A stretch of 45,196 bases of DNA from Tieghemiomyces parasiticus (taxonomy: Eukaryota; Kickxellomycota; Dimargaritomycetes; Dimargaritales; Dimargaritaceae). The stretch is taken from positions 1-45,196 of the forward strand of contig JANBPT010000314.1 of NCBI GenBank assembly GCA_027575765.1, read 5' to 3'. Position numbers and translations under genes: made by a program. Shown here piece after piece: positions 44,901 to 45,196 of this stretch (position 1 is its first letter; every line of letters begins with the position of its first letter). The notes beneath the pieces are model-generated. The model had not been told where the DNA came from, did not search any database, and worked only from the letters and a program-made list of their open reading frames with translations.

Positions 44901-45196
44901 TTAATGACCCCGACACTCCTTGCTTCCTTGGACCCGTGCCAGTACCCGAATTTGCGCTACATCAAGACCGGTGGTGAAGTTTTGCCAACAGAAGTGGCCG
45001 ATAGGTGGCTTCCTCGGTGTACAGTGGCCAATTTTTACGGCCCCTCGGAAACGACGATATGTAGCCATGTCAAGTACGCCGAACCTGGCAAACAGCTTAC
45101 TATCGGTCGCCCCATATCCGGTTCGGAGTGCTATATCCTTGACGTCCACCGGCAACTGGTACCCATTGGCATCGTCGGCGAGATGTACATTGGGGG
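35907..45196 (+). CDS. multimodular non-ribosomal peptide synthetase, 3' end outside window
   Basis: Assembly-line enzyme joining amino acids without ribosomes. One frame is open from the ATG at 35907 to the window end (at least 3096 residues, no intron). Order: a condensation C-lobe only (about 1-270, no HHxxxDG); A1 (272-745: YTSGTTGQPKG, YGPTEST, YCTGDYARW, NGKVDRKAL); T1 (GGDS, Ser792); an epimerization domain (847-1290: HHALIDLVSW with His975/Asp980, EGHGRE, NYFGRF); C2 (1315-1745: HHALVDGWS, His1447/1448). Then come A2* (about 1764-2222), T2* (2225-2300) and C3* (2328-2742), in which catalytic motifs are lost: LITGNAVLRSQT at the ATP-loop position, LISSP for GGDSI, MHQLLGTE for HHxxxDG. 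A3 (from about 2752) is normal: FTSGTTGLPKG, GFDASLC, YGPSETT; it is cut at its A6 motif. The first residue should become D-configured. Product unknown. Confidence 0.95.
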   Translation, partial: MSSLCSFTSTRRMCQEDALPLTTPLALAKPEVPGFGYGQVWAATPFPNCQRPVDLFMLAWGLLLAQYAHTDEIAFGYSGSLESGPLLEVLEVCVMTLSPNTGLHSVLQESLSSPTNLVHYKRATITKENSGCEPLATILVTGDNFEAELSSAHLTSIPSLRHQSVTDLENENFNALAVKTGVPLAVMCQTAPGQLVVRIAFDQAVVADYAVRELVAQFCTTVGTLEGVVGSPTEYHRKTMISDMAWVDDAERQRLLQFAGTPNDSGIHSAPVHLLVSEWASKTPDGVALEHEGRAISYAEFNRLTSALAHILVCRHMAQPEVRIALFLPKSIEFVVALFAVLKSGAAYVPIDPENPEERNHNILKDSAAILVLANSATQRYLGNLTCPVLLVEDLVNDPVHSAGEEAPLTDYNSQPTDLAYIVYTSGTTGQPKGVMVEHGNLANFATDPTYSEDYGPGKRDLSVMSVSFDGILWGLMKTLCRGGTAVIPGVDILSDLQQVDSAIVTPSFASRLDPTQYSGLELLVFGGERVTAELRDKWHGTCRLVNAYGPTESTVASNALDLSASGYISVGTPTTNSLCYVVDGDLRLVPVGVPGQLLIGGLGVARGYCNRPDLTAQKFIANPFGPGRVYCTGDYARWLPNGHVEILGRMDHQVKLRGFRIELEEVEAAATSCPTVQLAVAAVQKDRLVLFVEPKSVDAVELLNHLRVRLAKFMVPDQIISVDHLSLTVNGKVDRKALPEVTEPPPVTASTGPHDLTDLELRLREAWAQVLQLPGDRIGPDDDFFRIGGDSISAILLVSKCQQLGYKATVPLIYACRQLCALAARLTPLVTTASEANQLQAQGPVALTPIQRWFFSLPFRNPHHFNQSFTLRVNATTTLDRVSHALVRLANHHDMLRARFSQTEEGLWTQYIPSPEAVPGDFVVVEATVAEADYADLILKVQSSLHLTDGPVMAAYLIHSHDEADRTRLFWTIHHALIDLVSWRVLIEDLQTLLVGGQLPPKTLSFQSWCHKLDGYARKLTADLWPSQVMVVDNRQRLTPTEDLGDAAAAARLSVSYEFDPDFTTRLLLQLAPRWRVTPRDVLLATFSQAYCQTLDTIQVSFMMEGHGREPWSDDIDVSRTVGWFTALYPLVLDVPTEGPILAVLRHTKEALQQIPTHGFPYSLLRHMPSVGPAERAKVLSKTPGRLDVQFNYFGRFGASGTGDGAVGIEWDDRFGLHDFAPGENVIFDLNPMPLVNRDCLRLVMEYNPRVYASPIANQLISRWRQSLEALVDHSPGSAQPLLTRFDAPLLQPTAEEWAALLADLEERSIPASDVEDILPCTAMQGGLLAATLKDPTAYVVQAAVTLSGRIQLDRLRKAWESLTQQHAILRTAFLTTSAARSHGFAQIVHQQPRLAWTAGELPLESLPEFFSSSRAQKFVLHEPLLRVHVFPTAEATQYLMVLTIHHALVDGWSLPLILQELCRIYSSGPSPALAPTLGFHRVIEQVLQQDVLASRAFWTEYLSGSVPTPAPLLSPRLTGQTGFSEYARALSVRKADLRRAAHRYGVTLSTLLKAAYALVMARYLDRDDVLVGFVVSGRNLDVPGISTLIGPCLNTVVLRFRLTDQPLGQWLQQLQADATRMIPFEHTSLTSIHTWCGVDPSTPLFHTLLGHESFPVFDAPSNELTATLDRVHEFTEYPLAVDFVEAEGSLGIKVGYGRASYAETDVARLVLSIDGMLTALTQVDDDTNAQLLSLSPPATISPLGHPDLAAAAGLSDDQMSRIRSFFGQLADFADRPAVAGDNYALTYRQLLHAARKLASALPASDRNSPTALVVVVDTLAALATALVVTLYRGLTLIPAGLTEPLESVAHRCHMLDVLGIVGPRRLTDPLADILPADATIVDISGWLSPHGTEPPNPEPWPTAPFHQASRATLITGNAVLRSQTLADSLNRMPTVASLGGEPGCTLVSQNMPLDTPEASWVTLFALSWGLTVTGSLNENEGRVRSACRVTLADQREPAITRSPTILLCDLTQPSPSLYCNDPAEYTTCLGYLGSIFSGHTLLPAEQVDTRILPYGELVASVRLVDRRGHPCPPGTIGRIVIGTDNGAPSVVGFSHGRRTVSLPVPTLGYVDVNCRTLHVLGSTDRLVTVGGLQFHLAALDQRLAAAGLLSPFSVTVHGTHLVTFTTASEGVAGQFDILCLNLPTSLVPSTLVPIVQYPHLLGAPEADLRTFARAYLTAATDPQFASMCTVTDRWLAVTCLDLVVRERVGPSTADELWAGLISSPVRIHQLCHRVRQRFGVALDFPAILTCADLSALARAIKLSKITGPISPPFPLPDSAVVLRTGPLSPYQEQVWQACQLSPTPGAFYFQTVLTADLPLTTGLVRKVVKRVVREVAELRVVVRCHGGHLQAALLAPWGVTVKITELDPDTTVEAYLKARHDHFNLHSGSLFGAELITTAEGKDTRHLVIRMHQLLGTETLIHRFGRELMRALCTQREGPRKPADVRLHDGHVAIPDPIDVVDADLSYWKTLLSACPTELDLPYDRSRPTLPTFQSVTSTFNLESTMAEQVLALASSLRHTAGAVWLALTAAYLTRIGSGADILLDMGVPLEFSQGNADKECLSGQSVPVRVKGADCTAGVTDLCNVLARQLDESIARANPATDVYRPLLASTTTPGWHPVRVGVATCTDDSRPTGQFSMTATHTVLWQDVQLTVFLTQTAPSVVIRYNPDLFDLATVQRLVANLIHFAQCLLLTDAPLTRAPLVTPAEERRLLDEFGRNPCAYDPLSPASDNPVNLFLHWVTMSPETVALELGDWTETYASLEQKARSLAAALRHHNIQGQDRVAVVLESTPDSAVAILAVWLVHAVYVPIDAQLPEQRQRYMVEAAQCSVVLNMTDDQSVWPDALDGLALLQINHPVTTSHPEFEYRPLDLAYIVFTSGTTGLPKGVMINHAGLSNVINAPEALMLPHARLRCIQTFAVGFDASLCVTLNTICRGCTLVFPGDDLAGALRLVDSGLMTPTLLASLDPCQYPNLRYIKTGGEVLPTEVADRWLPRCTVANFYGPSETTICSHVKYAEPGKQLTIGRPISGSECYILDVHRQLVPIGIVGEMYIG

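Noticed and set aside
1..45196. CRISPR arrays, rRNA genes, transposons with inverted repeats
   Set aside because: No spaced direct repeats, no rRNA signature and no transposase or reverse-transcriptase motifs were seen; a repeat search by computation could still reveal degraded elements.

Overview
The window looks like nuclear DNA of a fungus. Genes carry short spliceosomal introns with GTAAGT-type donors. The conserved set is fungal/eukaryotic: SmB, Rgp1, an arrestin, a PPR protein, Utp21, an Hsp20 chaperone, Mrt4 and an Aim34-like SAP protein. There is also a tandem family of Rhizomucor-type secreted class 3 lipases and a giant non-ribosomal peptide synthetase (NRPS). An early-diverging, possibly mycoparasitic lineage (Zoopagomycota/Kickxellomycotina, for example Dimargaritales) would fit lipase expansion plus NRPS genes, but that placement is inference. 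Nothing bacterial, viral or CRISPR-like was seen.

Layout. 0.75-1.55 kb: SmB (minus). 4.06-14.9 kb: a same-strand lipase array with two intact secreted copies (4059-5375, 11425-12771), one copy with an intact catalytic body but a ruined signal-peptide exon (6089-7281), and one pseudogene (about 13724-14872). A four-exon RGP1 gene (10196-7471, minus) sits inside the array. 17.5-19.7 kb: alpha-arrestin-like gene (plus). 20.8-23.9 kb: long PPR-type protein (plus). 28.3-25.3 kb: UTP21 (minus). 30.25-31.14 kb: Hsp20 (plus) with a recognisable heat-shock element array upstream. 32.5-31.4 kb: three-exon MRT4 (minus), divergent from an AIM34-like gene (33256-33963, plus). 35907 to the end: an uninterrupted NRPS reading frame of at least 3096 codons that runs off the window.

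The housekeeping genes belong to unrelated processes (splicing, Golgi Rab activation, cargo adaptation, mitochondrial RNA, ribosome assembly). UTP21 and MRT4 are both ribosome-assembly genes, and each has the same 10-mer ATCACGTGAC upstream. The lipases are paralogues with matching exon phases; two have identical exon lengths including a 12-nt first exon.

The most unusual object is the NRPS. It reads as partial C - A1 - T1 - E - C2 - [A2* - T2* - C3*] - A3, and the bracketed unit of about 1000 residues has lost essentially every catalytic motif while staying in frame. This suggests an inert pseudo-module embedded between a working condensation domain and the next adenylation domain. Large stretches between genes hold nothing I can identify and are listed as such.
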